Source: Alphaproteobacteria bacterium HGW-Alphaproteobacteria-1
GTDB taxonomy: Bacteria > Pseudomonadota > Alphaproteobacteria > Rhodobacterales > Rhodobacteraceae
NCBI GenBank assembly: GCA_002842985.1
Contig: PHEQ01000001.1
Span: 229,976 to 293,975 of the forward strand
Length of the DNA stretch: 64,000 bases
Direction: 5' to 3'
Shown: positions 1-9,575 of the stretch, piece by piece
How positions within the stretch are numbered: position 1 is the stretch's first letter
Layout of the letters: the number at the start of each line of letters is the position of its first letter
Translations under genes and position numbers: made by a program
The notes under the pieces: model-generated
The model's input: the letters and a program-made list of their open reading frames with translations, nothing else
What the model was told of the DNA's origin: nothing
Databases searched by the model: none

Positions 1-582
1 CTCGACCGAGAAGCGGCGGAACTGCTCGCGGATCATCTCCAACTCGTCATCCAGACCGGTGCGGCCCACGGTGATCTCGGCGGCGCGCTCCTGCATCAGC
101 GCGACAAGGCGCAACCGCGCCGCCTGGGTGTTGCCTTGGGCGATGAGCGTGCGCACCTCCGGCGTGCGGAACCGCGACAGTGCTTCCTCGTCAAGCCCAA
201 GATCGGCGGGGCGCAGCACCTCGCCCTGATTCATCGCGATGCCACCCGCGATCTGGGCCAGGTATTCGCCAAAGGCGATCTGGTGGATAAGCTGCTCGAC
301 CTCGCCGAAATTCGCTTCCTCCGACAGGCGCGTGGCCCAGCCCTGCATCTGGCGCAGCGCCTCGACATAGGTGGCCAGCCAGGCAAGGCCATGTGTGGCG
401 CTTTGTTCGGCATCCATCGCCGCGCCCGAAACGCGGCCATCGCGCGTGACAGCGGTGCGCACCGCGTCTTTGGCCTCTGCCAGAAGGGTTTCGGCGGGCG
501 TGATCGCCGCAGCGGCAAGCGTCAGCAGATCGCCGAGAAGGGTGGGCCGGGGCATCGCAATGTCCTGTCCGTCATGTGCCAT
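1..582 (-). CDS. mcd: acyl-CoA dehydrogenase, probably (2S)-methylsuccinyl-CoA dehydrogenase (N-terminal part, runs off the window)
   Basis: The minus-strand frame is open from the ATG at 582 to base 1, giving 194 residues of a protein cut by the window edge. The visible part is a helical N-terminal extension (about residues 10-165, with TYVEALRQM near residue 73 and EYLAQIAGG near 110). It ends in EMIREQFRRFSVE, which looks like the start of an acyl-CoA dehydrogenase fold. A long extra N-terminal domain of this kind is typical of methylsuccinyl-CoA dehydrogenase, the FAD enzyme of the ethylmalonyl-CoA pathway that oxidises methylsuccinyl-CoA to mesaconyl-CoA during C2 assimilation. The start is supported by AAGGA eight bases upstream. 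The catalytic domain is outside the window, so another acyl-CoA dehydrogenase with an N-terminal extension remains possible. Confidence 0.65.
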   Translation of the reverse strand, partial: MAHDGQDIAMPRPTLLGDLLTLAAAAITPAETLLAEAKDAVRTAVTRDGRVSGAAMDAEQSATHGLAWLATYVEALRQMQGWATRLSEEANFGEVEQLIHQIAFGEYLAQIAGGIAMNQGEVLRPADLGLDEEALSRFRTPEVRTLIAQGNTQAARLRLVALMQERAAEITVGRTGLDDELEMIREQFRRFSVE

Positions 583-725
583 GAATCGCGTCCTTTTCTG
601 ATTACCGCCTTCTATCTATTATGCAGATGCAGCGCAACTATTATGCCAATTGTCGCAGGGTTTTGTTCGAAAATTACGCTCGTGTTTTTTGCGGCGCGGG
701 GTCGGGGGGCGTGGTAACTCGGGGG
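583..725. promoter_or_regulatory. divergent mcd/TauE intergenic region with a 9-bp direct repeat
   Basis: This 143-bp spacer separates two divergent genes and is clearly more AT-rich than its surroundings. The 9-mer CTATTATGC occurs twice in direct orientation, at 616-624 and 638-646. The copies start 22 bp apart, about two helical turns, with several TGC/GCA steps between them. On the minus strand each copy contains CATAAT, which could act as a -10 element. The arrangement suggests an operator or overlapping promoters for the acyl-CoA dehydrogenase, but no known regulator site could be assigned. Confidence 0.35.
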
Positions 726-1493
726 ATGGAACAGGTTTTGTCGAATCTCTCTCCCCTGGTCATGGGTTTTGTCGTGGCAGTGGCTATTTTTGCCGGGATG
801 ATCAAGGGGATGGTCGGATTTGCCATGCCGACGGTGCTGATGGCAGGGCTGAGCACGGTGCTGTCGCCCGACCTGGCGCTGGCGGGGCTGATCCTGCCGA
901 CGCTTCTGAGCAATCTCTGGCAGGCGCTGCGGCAGGGGCTCGGGGCGGCGCTGGCGTCGCTGGTCCGCTTCCGCGCTTTTCTGATCGCCGGGGGGGTGGT
1001 GATGGCGCTGGCGGCGCAGCTTGTGCCCGTGCTGCCGCCCTCGGCCATGTTCCTGATCATTGGCCCGCTGATCACGCTCTATGCCGCAAGCATGCTGCTG
1101 GGGCGCGGACTGCGGGCGGGGACGGGCCTGCGCGGCGAGGCGGGCATGGGCGCGCTGGCGGGATTTTTGGGCGGCATATCCGGCATCTGGGGGCCGCCCA
1201 CGGTGGCGATGCTGGTCGCGCGCAACACCGAGAAAACGGAACAGATCCGCGTACAGGGCGTCATCTACGGGCTGGGATCGGTGCTGCTCTTGGTCTCGCA
1301 TTTCGGCTCGGGGGTGCTGCGGGCAGAAACCTTGCCGCTGTCGCTCGCGCTGGTGCCGCCGGCGCTTCTGGGCGTGCTGATCGGCTTCCGGCTTCAGGAC
1401 CGTCTGGACCATGACATGTTCCGCAAGGTCACGCTCTGGGTGCTGCTCGTCGCGGGGCTCAACCTGATCCGGCGCGGCGTGCTTCTCATGTGA
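726..1493 (+). CDS. TauE/SafE family sulfite/anion exporter permease
   Basis: This 255-residue protein is almost entirely hydrophobic, with about eight predicted membrane segments. It has the glycine-rich layout of the TauE/SafE (DUF81) family: an early AGMIKGMVGFAMP segment, and a second internal GFLGGISGIWGPP segment that mirrors it, as in the family's duplicated structure. Members export sulfite, sulfoacetate or other organic anions across the inner membrane. The ATG at 726 was preferred over the upstream frame extension from 621 because hydrophobic, family-like sequence begins there. The gene stands alone, divergent from the acyl-CoA dehydrogenase, and its substrate cannot be told from sequence. 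Confidence 0.8.
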   Translation: MEQVLSNLSPLVMGFVVAVAIFAGMIKGMVGFAMPTVLMAGLSTVLSPDLALAGLILPTLLSNLWQALRQGLGAALASLVRFRAFLIAGGVVMALAAQLVPVLPPSAMFLIIGPLITLYAASMLLGRGLRAGTGLRGEAGMGALAGFLGGISGIWGPPTVAMLVARNTEKTEQIRVQGVIYGLGSVLLLVSHFGSGVLRAETLPLSLALVPPALLGVLIGFRLQDRLDHDMFRKVTLWVLLVAGLNLIRRGVLLM

Positions 1494-1552
1494 CAGCAGG
1501 CGCGGTTCCCCCCTTGCAAAGCCCGCCCGTCCCCGTCTATGAAGCGCGGCAC

Positions 1553-1642
1553 GGAGAGGTGGCCGAGTGGTCGAAGGCGCACGCCTGGAAAGTGTGTAGG
1601 CGGGGAACCGTCTCCAGGGTTCGAATCCCTGTCTCTCCGCCA
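1553..1642 (+). tRNA. tRNA-Ser(GGA)
   Basis: A complete class II tRNA of 90 nt. The acceptor stem GGAGAGG pairs with TCTCTCC (one G-U pair). The anticodon loop reads CTGGAAA with anticodon GGA, there is a long variable arm, and the T-arm is CAGGG-TTCGAAT-CCCTG. Discriminator G and an encoded CCA close the gene. It decodes UCC and UCU serine codons. Confidence 0.97.
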
Positions 1643-1832
1643 CAAACCATTGAAAGCATTGAGTAATTTTTAGATCAAGGGTTTCTAATGCCGATCTAGT
1701 GACAGTTTTCGCGCGGTGGTTTCAGGATGCCCACAGCTCACTGCCGCGATTGCACTGCTTGAGCGACTTTTCCACGCAAGCACCAGGTCCAAAAGTGCGT
1801 GGAAGTGCAAGTTATTGATTTATAGTATTTTT

Positions 1833-1909
<77 letters not shown>

Positions 1910-1956
1910 CTGCGGGCTCGCTATAGCGGCCATCGGACGGTCCCGCAATCGCTAAT

Positions 1957-3177
1957 TCAGGCGAAGAGGTCATGCGCCAGTTCCAGCGCCTCCACAAGTT
2001 TGTCGACTTCCGCCCTCGTGTTGTACATCGCGAAAGAGGCCCGGCAGGTGGCCGACACGCCAAGATGGTCCATCAGCGGCCCGGCACAATGTTGGCCGGC
2101 ACGCACCGCGATGCCCTTCTTGTCGAGGATGGTCGAAATGTCATGCGCGTGCGCCGCGCCCTCCATGGTAAAGGAAAAGATCGCGGCCTTGTCTGGGGTC
2201 GTGCCCTGAAGGCCAAGCCAGTTCAGCCCCGAGAGCCGCGCGCGCGCATAACGCGCAAGGTCCGCCTCGTGGGCTGCGATGGCCTCCATCCCCACGCCCA
2301 TCATATATTCGAGCGCGACGCCAAGCCCGATCGTCTGCACGATGCCGGGCGTTCCGGCCTCGAATTTCATCGGCGGGTCGTTATAAATCACAGCCTCCTT
2401 GGTCACCTCGCGGATCATGTCGCCGCCGCCCATGAAAGGGCGCATCTCGGCCATGCGCTCACGCCTCACGAAGATCGCGCCAGAGCCTGACGGACCATAG
2501 AGCTTGTGGCCGGTTATGGCGTAGAAATCACAGCCCATCTCGTCGAGGTTGAGCGGCATGTGCACAGCCGCCTGAGAGCCATCGACCAACACGGCGACCC
2601 CCTTCGCGCGCGCCGCATCGCAGATGGATTTCACATCAACAATGGTTCCCAATACATTGGAAAGATGAGTGATTGAGACAAGTTTTGTCTTCGGGCCAAT
2701 GGCGTCGATGACCTTTTGCGGATCGAGATGGCCGGTCGCATCCACATCCACCCATTTCAGCACCACGCCCTGCCGCTCGCGCAGGAAATGCCAGGGCACG
2801 ATATTGGCGTGATGCTCCATGACCGACAGCACGATCTCATCGCCCGGCCCCATCCGGGGCATGGCCCAGCCATAGGCGACCATGTTGATCCCCTCGGTGG
2901 TGCCGGAATTGAGCACGATCTGCCGCTCATCCGCCACGCCGAGAAAGCGCGCGATGATGCCGCGCACGGCCTCGTATTTCTCGGTGGCTACATTGGAAAG
3001 GTAGTGCAAGCCTCTGTGAACATTCGCATATTCATGAGAGTAGGCCTGTGTGACCGCATCGATCACCGCGCGCGGTTTTTGCGCCGAGGCGCCGTTATCG
3101 AGATAGACCAGCGGCTTGCCGTTCACCTCGCGCGCCAGGATCGGGAAATCGGCCCGGATCTTCTCGACATCATACAT
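1957..3177 (-). CDS. sufS: cysteine desulfurase SufS
   Basis: SufS is the PLP enzyme that removes sulfur from cysteine and passes persulfide to the Suf scaffold. From the ATG at 3177 the protein is 406 residues, exactly the usual SufS length. The PLP lysine is K225 in ITGHKLYGP and the active-site cysteine is C364 in AGQHCAGP, both at the positions expected for type II desulfurases. The frame stays open upstream to 3438, but that extension is low-complexity sequence over the neighbouring gene. The gene is the last of the suf operon, starting 2 bp after the stop of the Yip1-like gene before it. No SufE is visible, so its sulfur acceptor is either elsewhere or one of the operon products. Confidence 0.96.
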   Translation of the reverse strand: MYDVEKIRADFPILAREVNGKPLVYLDNGASAQKPRAVIDAVTQAYSHEYANVHRGLHYLSNVATEKYEAVRGIIARFLGVADERQIVLNSGTTEGINMVAYGWAMPRMGPGDEIVLSVMEHHANIVPWHFLRERQGVVLKWVDVDATGHLDPQKVIDAIGPKTKLVSITHLSNVLGTIVDVKSICDAARAKGVAVLVDGSQAAVHMPLNLDEMGCDFYAITGHKLYGPSGSGAIFVRRERMAEMRPFMGGGDMIREVTKEAVIYNDPPMKFEAGTPGIVQTIGLGVALEYMMGVGMEAIAAHEADLARYARARLSGLNWLGLQGTTPDKAAIFSFTMEGAAHAHDISTILDKKGIAVRAGQHCAGPLMDHLGVSATCRASFAMYNTRAEVDKLVEALELAHDLFA

Positions 3178-3179
3178 GG

Positions 3180-3788
3180 TCACATCCCTCCGATCATGGT
3201 CACGCCAAGCAGGCTCAAGAGCACGCTGAGCGCCACCGCCAGCACGACGATGGATGCCACCACCGCGCCTGCCGCGCGAAACAGGTTGCCGAAGCCATGC
3301 GCCACATCCACAAAGGCCAGAAGGATCACGATCCCCCAGACCGCCGCCACCAGCACCACCAGCGCACCGAAAACCGGAGCCATCAGCGCCAGCACCACCA
3401 CGCCCAATTGCACCAGCAGACGCAGCACCTGCATCCATGTGAGCAGGACCAGCACGTCGCCGACGCCACCCTGCCCGCCCATGAAGCGCCCCACATGGGT
3501 CAGCGCCAGCACGGTGAAGGCAAGCGCACCAAAGAGCATCAGGGCGAACAGCACCGGCATGTGAAAGGCCGGCCCCACCATGCCCATGGCCATCGGGTCA
3601 GAGGGCGGGCTCATGCGGATCGAGAGCGTATAGACCAGCGTGTTGAGCACCGCCATGAGCGCCAGCCCCAGCCACGCGGCCTCGGCGGGCACACGCAGCG
3701 CCAGGACACGCGCGGCGGCTGCGCGCGGCTGAAACAGGGTCTGCCGCACCAATGCCCAGAAATCCGCGCCGTTCATCGCCTGCTCCAT
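3180..3788 (-). CDS. Yip1-like membrane protein (first of two)
   Basis: A 202-residue protein with about five strongly hydrophobic segments after a short soluble N-terminus (NGADFWALVRQTLFQP). The FWALVRQTLFQPRAAAARVLAL start followed by a polytopic region resembles the YIP1/DUF1282 family, whose bacterial role is unknown. It overlaps the preceding gene by 16 bp and ends 2 bp before sufS, so it must be co-translated with the Suf machinery. A shorter start at 3776 is possible. No cofactor-binding motif is visible. Its place between sufD and sufS suggests a role linked to iron-sulfur assembly at the membrane, but that is only inferred from context. Confidence 0.7.
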   Translation of the reverse strand: MEQAMNGADFWALVRQTLFQPRAAAARVLALRVPAEAAWLGLALMAVLNTLVYTLSIRMSPPSDPMAMGMVGPAFHMPVLFALMLFGALAFTVLALTHVGRFMGGQGGVGDVLVLLTWMQVLRLLVQLGVVVLALMAPVFGALVVLVAAVWGIVILLAFVDVAHGFGNLFRAAGAVVASIVVLAVALSVLLSLLGVTMIGGM

Positions 3789-4258
3789 CCTGCCTCACGC
3801 AGACCCGATAGCCAGAACCACAGGAAAACGCCACACCAGATCGCGCCGATGACCGTCATCCCCGCGCCGGGGCCGATGAATCCGGCAACCAGCCCGTGCA
3901 GCAATAAAACGGGCGCGGCTGCGAGAAAGGCCCAGAACAGGACGATCCGCGCGCCAAAACCCGTCACGCGCCCGCCGATCACGCGCGCGAAAAGTTGGCT
4001 GATGAAGGCCAACAAATAGAACATCAGCGGCGCGATCACGATCCAGCCCAGAAGCGCGCCCGCAAGGCGCGGATTGAGCGCCTCCTGGGCCAGATGCGCC
4101 TCTCGGGCCAGTCGCGGCCATTGCGCCACGAACACCAGCGCGCACCCCCCCATCAGCAGCGCCAGCGCGCGGTCCTCTCGCGGGCCCATGGCCAGAAGCC
4201 GCGCCACCACCCGGCGCGGCCCCCGATAGGTGGCAACGATATCCTGTGCGACGGGCAT
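3773..4258 (-). CDS. Yip1-like membrane protein (second of two)
   Basis: A 161-residue membrane protein beginning MPVAQDIVATYRGPRRV, with about four hydrophobic segments. It resembles the other Yip1-like gene in layout: a short amphipathic N-terminus with a VV(A)RLLAMG stretch, then a polytopic region. Its start codon overlaps the sufD stop in an ATGA arrangement and its end overlaps the next Yip1-like gene, so translational coupling is likely. The two could form a heteromeric membrane unit. Nothing in the sequence identifies a substrate. Confidence 0.7.
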   Translation of the reverse strand: MPVAQDIVATYRGPRRVVARLLAMGPREDRALALLMGGCALVFVAQWPRLAREAHLAQEALNPRLAGALLGWIVIAPLMFYLLAFISQLFARVIGGRVTGFGARIVLFWAFLAAAPVLLLHGLVAGFIGPGAGMTVIGAIWCGVFLWFWLSGLREAGWSRR

Positions 4259-5538
4259 CAGCCGTGCCGCCGCTCCAGCCAGGCCTCGAAATGACCGATG
4301 ATCTCGTCGCGCAGCCCTTCATCGGCAATCTCGTCCACCGCCTCGGCCAGAAACGACACCACCATCAGGTCGGTGGCGATGGGTTTGGGGATACCGCGCG
4401 CGCGCAGATAATAAAGCGCGTCCTCGTCGATAGCACCCGAGGTGGAGCCATGCGAACAGGCCACGTCATCGGCATAGATCTCAAGCTCGGGCTTGGCGAG
4501 GAACTGGCTGTCGTCATCAAGCAGCAGCGCCTGGCTGATCTGGTAGCCATCGGTTTTCTGCGCGCCGGGTTTCACGAGGATCTTGCCCTGAAACACGCCC
4601 GTGGCCCCGTTTTGAAGCACCTTCTTGAAGACCTGACGGCTTTCGCCGCGCAGCGCGTCATGGGTGATGAACACCGTGTCATCATGGTGAAAATCACCGC
4701 CCCCCATCGCCGCACCAGCGACATGGGCGCTGGCATCATCGCCCGCGATCTCTATCACGCATTCGTTGCGCGTGAGCACGCCATTGGCAGTCAGGCTGAA
4801 GGTCTTGAACACGGCCTCTCGGGCGAGGCGCGCAAAAACATGCGTGATCGCGCGGCGTTCATGGTCGGGCCCTTGAATGCGCAGGTGGTGGAAGGCGGCG
4901 CTTTCGGCCACGTCCACTTCCATCACCTTGTTGAACCGCGCGGCGGCCGGGCCGGTTTCAAGAAGGGTCAACTCGGCCCCGGCATCAAGCCGTATGCAAT
5001 GGTGCAAGATCGCGTCGGAAACCTCTGATTTGTGGACATAAACCAGATGGATCGGCTTGCGGGCCCGCCCCGTCACATGGATCAGGACGCCATCGCGCGC
5101 CTGCGCGGTGTTGAGCGCGGCCAGCGGTCGCGGCACAGGGTTTTGCCCGCGCGCCTCGAGTGTGCCGTAAAGATCGCGCGCCCAGTGGATATCCTGCGCC
5201 TCGACATCGGCCAGCCGCTCGATCCGCACGCCCTCTAGCGCCAGATCGTCGCTTGCCTGCGGGTCAAACACGCCATCCACGAACACGATGCGCAGCCGAT
5301 CACGCGTGCCGAACACCTCGGGCACCTCGCCCTGAAAGAGCGCGGCGCGCGGGGCCTCGGGCGTGGTCAGGCTGTCGGGACGGGTGAATTTCCAGTACTC
5401 GTCACGCCGCTGCGGCAAGCCCATCCCGGCCAGCCGCGCCTGTGCCGCCTTGCGGGCCGCCGTGATCCAGACACCGCCCTCGGGAAGGGGTCGGGTATCC
5501 ATGGCCGGGGCGTCCTTCGCCTGCGGGCTCGCCATCAT
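4258..5538 (-). CDS. sufD: Fe-S cluster assembly scaffold subunit SufD
   Basis: SufD partners SufB and SufC in the SufBC2D scaffold, where iron-sulfur clusters form in the cytoplasm. The 426-residue product has the family's beta-helix core and the conserved C-terminal signature ACSHGSTSGAIDEDALYYLRARG, followed by AVDEIADEGLRD. The histidine of SHGST corresponds to the residue implicated in cluster binding at the SufB-SufD interface. Two tandem ATGs open the frame (5538 and 5535). The start overlaps the sufC stop and the stop overlaps the next gene, so the whole block is translationally coupled. Confidence 0.95.
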   Translation of the reverse strand: MMASPQAKDAPAMDTRPLPEGGVWITAARKAAQARLAGMGLPQRRDEYWKFTRPDSLTTPEAPRAALFQGEVPEVFGTRDRLRIVFVDGVFDPQASDDLALEGVRIERLADVEAQDIHWARDLYGTLEARGQNPVPRPLAALNTAQARDGVLIHVTGRARKPIHLVYVHKSEVSDAILHHCIRLDAGAELTLLETGPAAARFNKVMEVDVAESAAFHHLRIQGPDHERRAITHVFARLAREAVFKTFSLTANGVLTRNECVIEIAGDDASAHVAGAAMGGGDFHHDDTVFITHDALRGESRQVFKKVLQNGATGVFQGKILVKPGAQKTDGYQISQALLLDDDSQFLAKPELEIYADDVACSHGSTSGAIDEDALYYLRARGIPKPIATDLMVVSFLAEAVDEIADEGLRDEIIGHFEAWLERRHG

Positions 5539-6290
5539 GCCACCTCCGTCAGGATGTCGGCATAACCGTTTTTCTCCACCTCAAGGGCAAGCTCGGCCCC
5601 GCCCGACTTGATGATCCGGCCATCGGCCATGATATGCACCACATCCGGCACAATATGGTCCAGAAGCCGTTGATAATGAGTGATAACCAGAAATCCGCGC
5701 CCTGCGTCGCGCAGGGCGTTCACACCATCGGCCACGAGCTTCATCGCGTCCACATCGAGGCCCGAGTCGGTCTCGTCGAGGATGCACATCCGCGGCTCGA
5801 GCATGGCCATTTGCAGGATCTCGTTGCGCTTTTTCTCGCCGCCCGAAAAGCCCACATTGACCGGGCGCTTGAGCATGTCGGCGTCGATCTTGAGTGCCTT
5901 GGCCTTTTCGCGCACGAGCTTGAGGAAATCGGCGGCGCTGATTTCGCCCTCGCCGCGCGCCTTGCGCTGTGCGTTCACGGCGGTGCGCAGAAAGGTCATG
6001 TTGCCCACACCGGGGATTTCGACAGGGTATTGAAACGCAAGGAAAAGTCCGGCAGCAGCGCGCTCTTCCGGTTCCATCTCCAGCAGGTTCGCACCGTCGA
6101 GGGTGGCGCTGCCTTGCGTGACGGTATAGCCGCCCCGACCCGAGAGGACATAAGACAGCGTCGATTTACCCGAGCCGTTCGGCCCCATGATGGCATGAAC
6201 CTTGCCCGCCTCGACACTGAGGTTGACGCCCTTGAGGATCGCCTTGTCCTCTTCTTCAAGATCGACGTGCAGGTTATTGATTTCCAGCAT
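5535..6290 (-). CDS. sufC: Fe-S cluster assembly ATPase SufC
   Basis: SufC is the ABC-type ATPase of the SufBC2D scaffold. The 251-residue protein shows Walker A GPNGSGKST (residues 36-44), the Suf-type signature FSGGEKKRNEILQ and Walker B CILDETDSGLD, followed by ITHYQRLL carrying the H-loop histidine. Length and motifs are canonical. It overlaps sufD by ATGA and lies 30 bp after the methyltransferase-like gene that separates it from sufB. Confidence 0.97.
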   Translation of the reverse strand: MLEINNLHVDLEEEDKAILKGVNLSVEAGKVHAIMGPNGSGKSTLSYVLSGRGGYTVTQGSATLDGANLLEMEPEERAAAGLFLAFQYPVEIPGVGNMTFLRTAVNAQRKARGEGEISAADFLKLVREKAKALKIDADMLKRPVNVGFSGGEKKRNEILQMAMLEPRMCILDETDSGLDVDAMKLVADGVNALRDAGRGFLVITHYQRLLDHIVPDVVHIMADGRIIKSGGAELALEVEKNGYADILTEVA

Positions 6291-6320
6291 TTTACTTCCT
6301 CTCAGGTGTTTCTTGCGGCG

Positions 6321-6923
6321 TCAGGGCCGCAGCATCATCTCGATTGCGGCAGCAAGATCGCGGGGCGCAAGCACAAGCGGCGCGACCTCGAATTCGGCCA
6401 TGCGTCCGATCATCCGACGCGGTGCGCCGATGAACTCCTCGATCCGGTGGTAATGGCGACGCGGCGCGTAATCGTCGAACAGCAGCCGAAGCGGCGCTGT
6501 CGTGTGAATGGCCGCCGCCAGCGCGCAACCGGTGCGAAATCGCCCGTCCACCAATACCAGATCGGGGGTTACGTCCTTGCGCTCCCAGATCCCGAGCGGA
6601 TAGCGCGCATAGCGCAGATAGCCGCTCTTGTTGGCGGGATGACCCCAGTCCTCGGTCGGGCCGATATCGGCCCAGATCACCTCGACCGTCGTTCCGGGCG
6701 CGGGCGGGTTGGCCTCGAGCCAGCCGCGCATCATATCGGCCCAAGCCTCGTCGCTCTCGACCGACCAGACGCGTTTGCCCGCCATCTCGGACGCCATCAC
6801 CGTCGAGCCGCCCGAGCCGTATTCGAGGATCGCCGAGGCGTCTTCGTAGGCCGCGCGCAGATGGGCGGCCTCGGCCTCGGGCAGGGTCAGCTCCGGACGC
6901 GCTATGGTGGAGGTGTCGGTCAT
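6321..6923 (-). CDS. SAM-dependent methyltransferase-like protein inside the suf operon
   Basis: The product is 200 residues from the ATG at 6923. Near residues 34-40 it carries EYGSGGST, which looks like SAM-binding motif I. This is followed by VWSVESDEAW (acidic end of strand beta-2) and DLVLVDGRFRTGCAL (motif IV-like), the normal order of a Rossmann-fold methyltransferase. A serine/glycine-rich variant of the nucleotide loop and the lack of a recognisable target domain leave the substrate open. It lies 16 bp after sufB and 30 bp before sufC, so it is transcribed with them. Co-location does not prove a role in cluster assembly. Confidence 0.6.
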   Translation of the reverse strand: MTDTSTIARPELTLPEAEAAHLRAAYEDASAILEYGSGGSTVMASEMAGKRVWSVESDEAWADMMRGWLEANPPAPGTTVEVIWADIGPTEDWGHPANKSGYLRYARYPLGIWERKDVTPDLVLVDGRFRTGCALAAAIHTTAPLRLLFDDYAPRRHYHRIEEFIGAPRRMIGRMAEFEVAPLVLAPRDLAAAIEMMLRP

Positions 6924-6939
6924 CGGGACGCGGGGGCGC

Positions 6940-8463
<1,524 letters not shown>

Positions 8464-8479
8464 CGCCTCACTCCAATTC

Positions 8480-9523
8480 TCAGGCCAGTCTGGCCCGGTG
8501 TCGCTGCCAGCGTTTTGCCCAAGCCTCGGCAAAGCGCATGACGTCCTCCTCTGTTACCTCCGGCCCGAGCGAGACGCGCAGCGCCGACGATGCGGCGGGC
8601 ACGTCATAGCCCATGGCCAGCATGACCCGGCTGGCCTGGACCTTGCCGCTGGAACAGGCCGACCCTGCCGAAACGGCAAAGCCCGCAAGATCGAGCGCCA
8701 TGACCTGCGTCTCCCCTTTCCATCCCGGTGTCAGGAAGCAGCTTGTGTTGGGTAGCCGGGCCGAATCTTTCCCGACAAAAATAGTCTCATTAGAAATCTC
8801 TGCAATAGCGGATTCTAGAATGTTTCTAATTTTTTCCACCCGCGCCCAGACATCCAAGGTCAGATCGCGGGCCGCCGCCTCTGCCGCCGCGCCGAAACCG
8901 GCGATACCGATGATGTTCTCGGTGCCCGCCCGGCGGCCCATCTCCTGCCCGCCGCCCCTGATCCGCGCCGCCAGATCGGTGCCGCGCCGCACCACCAGCG
9001 CGCCGATGCCCTTGGGGCCGCCCAGCTTGTGCGCCGAGACAATCGCCATCTGCGCCCCGGACCAGTTGAAGGCCACGGGCAGCTTGCCGAAAGCTTGCGT
9101 CATGTCGCTGACGGCAAGTCCCTCGGGCAGGGTCTGGATGATGCCGGTTTCGGAATTGGCCAGTTGCAGCGTGCTGCGGGCGGGGTCTTTGACGGCGACC
9201 TGCCCGTTTGCGCCGACCTCCAGATCCTCGGTGATCCAGGCGCGCACCGCGTCATGCTCGATCCCCGCCCCGACAAGGCCGCGCCCCTCAAGGGCAAGCG
9301 CCGCTGCCTCGGTCGCGCCGGAGGTGAATATCACATCCGCCCCCTCGGCCCCGAAGGCCGCCGCCACCTGCGCGCGCGCCCGCTCGATCAGGCCCTTGGC
9401 CGCGCGCCCCTCGGCATGGACCGAGGACGGGTTGCCGATGACATCCATCGCCGCGACCATCGCCGCGCGCGCCTCGGGGCGCAACGGCGCCGTGGCGTTG
9501 CAGTCCAGGTATATACGTTTCAT
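8480..9523 (-). CDS. cysteine desulfurase, NifS/IscS-type (first gene of the suf operon)
   Basis: This 347-residue PLP enzyme of the type I desulfurase group opens the suf operon. The PLP lysine is K166 in [11 protein letters not shown]90 in the GIEHDAVR stretch fits the ring-stacking histidine, and the catalytic cysteine is C290 in AGSACSSGK. The family is usually about 380-400 residues, so this is a short version. Around residues 115-155 the usual VQ-x-GK region is rewritten as [14 protein letters not shown], still with the aspartate expected to contact the pyridine nitrogen. With SufS at the other end, the operon encodes two desulfurases. Codons for residues 230-256 (about 8755-8836) are unusually AT-rich. 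Confidence 0.88.
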   Translation of the reverse strand: MKRIYLDCNATAPLRPEARAAMVAAMDVIGNPSSVHAEGRAAKGLIERARAQVAAAFGAEGADVIFTSGATEAAALALEGRGLVGAGIEHDAVRAWITEDLEVGANGQVAVKDPARSTLQLANSETGIIQTLPEGLAVSDMTQAFGKLPVAFNWSGAQMAIVSAHKLGGPKGIGALVVRRGTDLAARIRGGGQEMGRRAGTENIIGIAGFGAAAEAAARDLTLDVWARVEKIRNILESAIAEISNETIFVGKDSARLPNTSCFLTPGWKGETQVMALDLAGFAVSAGSACSSGKVQASRVMLAMGYDVPAASSALRVSLGPEVTEEDVMRFAEAWAKRWQRHRARLA

Positions 9524-9575
9524 TCCGTCCCTCTCGTGGCTTTCGCCTTGGGGACGGACTGTCGCGCCGTCCCAG

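Noticed and set aside
612..1643. 343-residue minus-strand frame over the TauE permease and tRNA-Ser
   Set aside because: It covers a tRNA and a hydrophobic transporter and encodes a His/Gln/Arg-rich sequence typical of antisense frames in GC-rich DNA.
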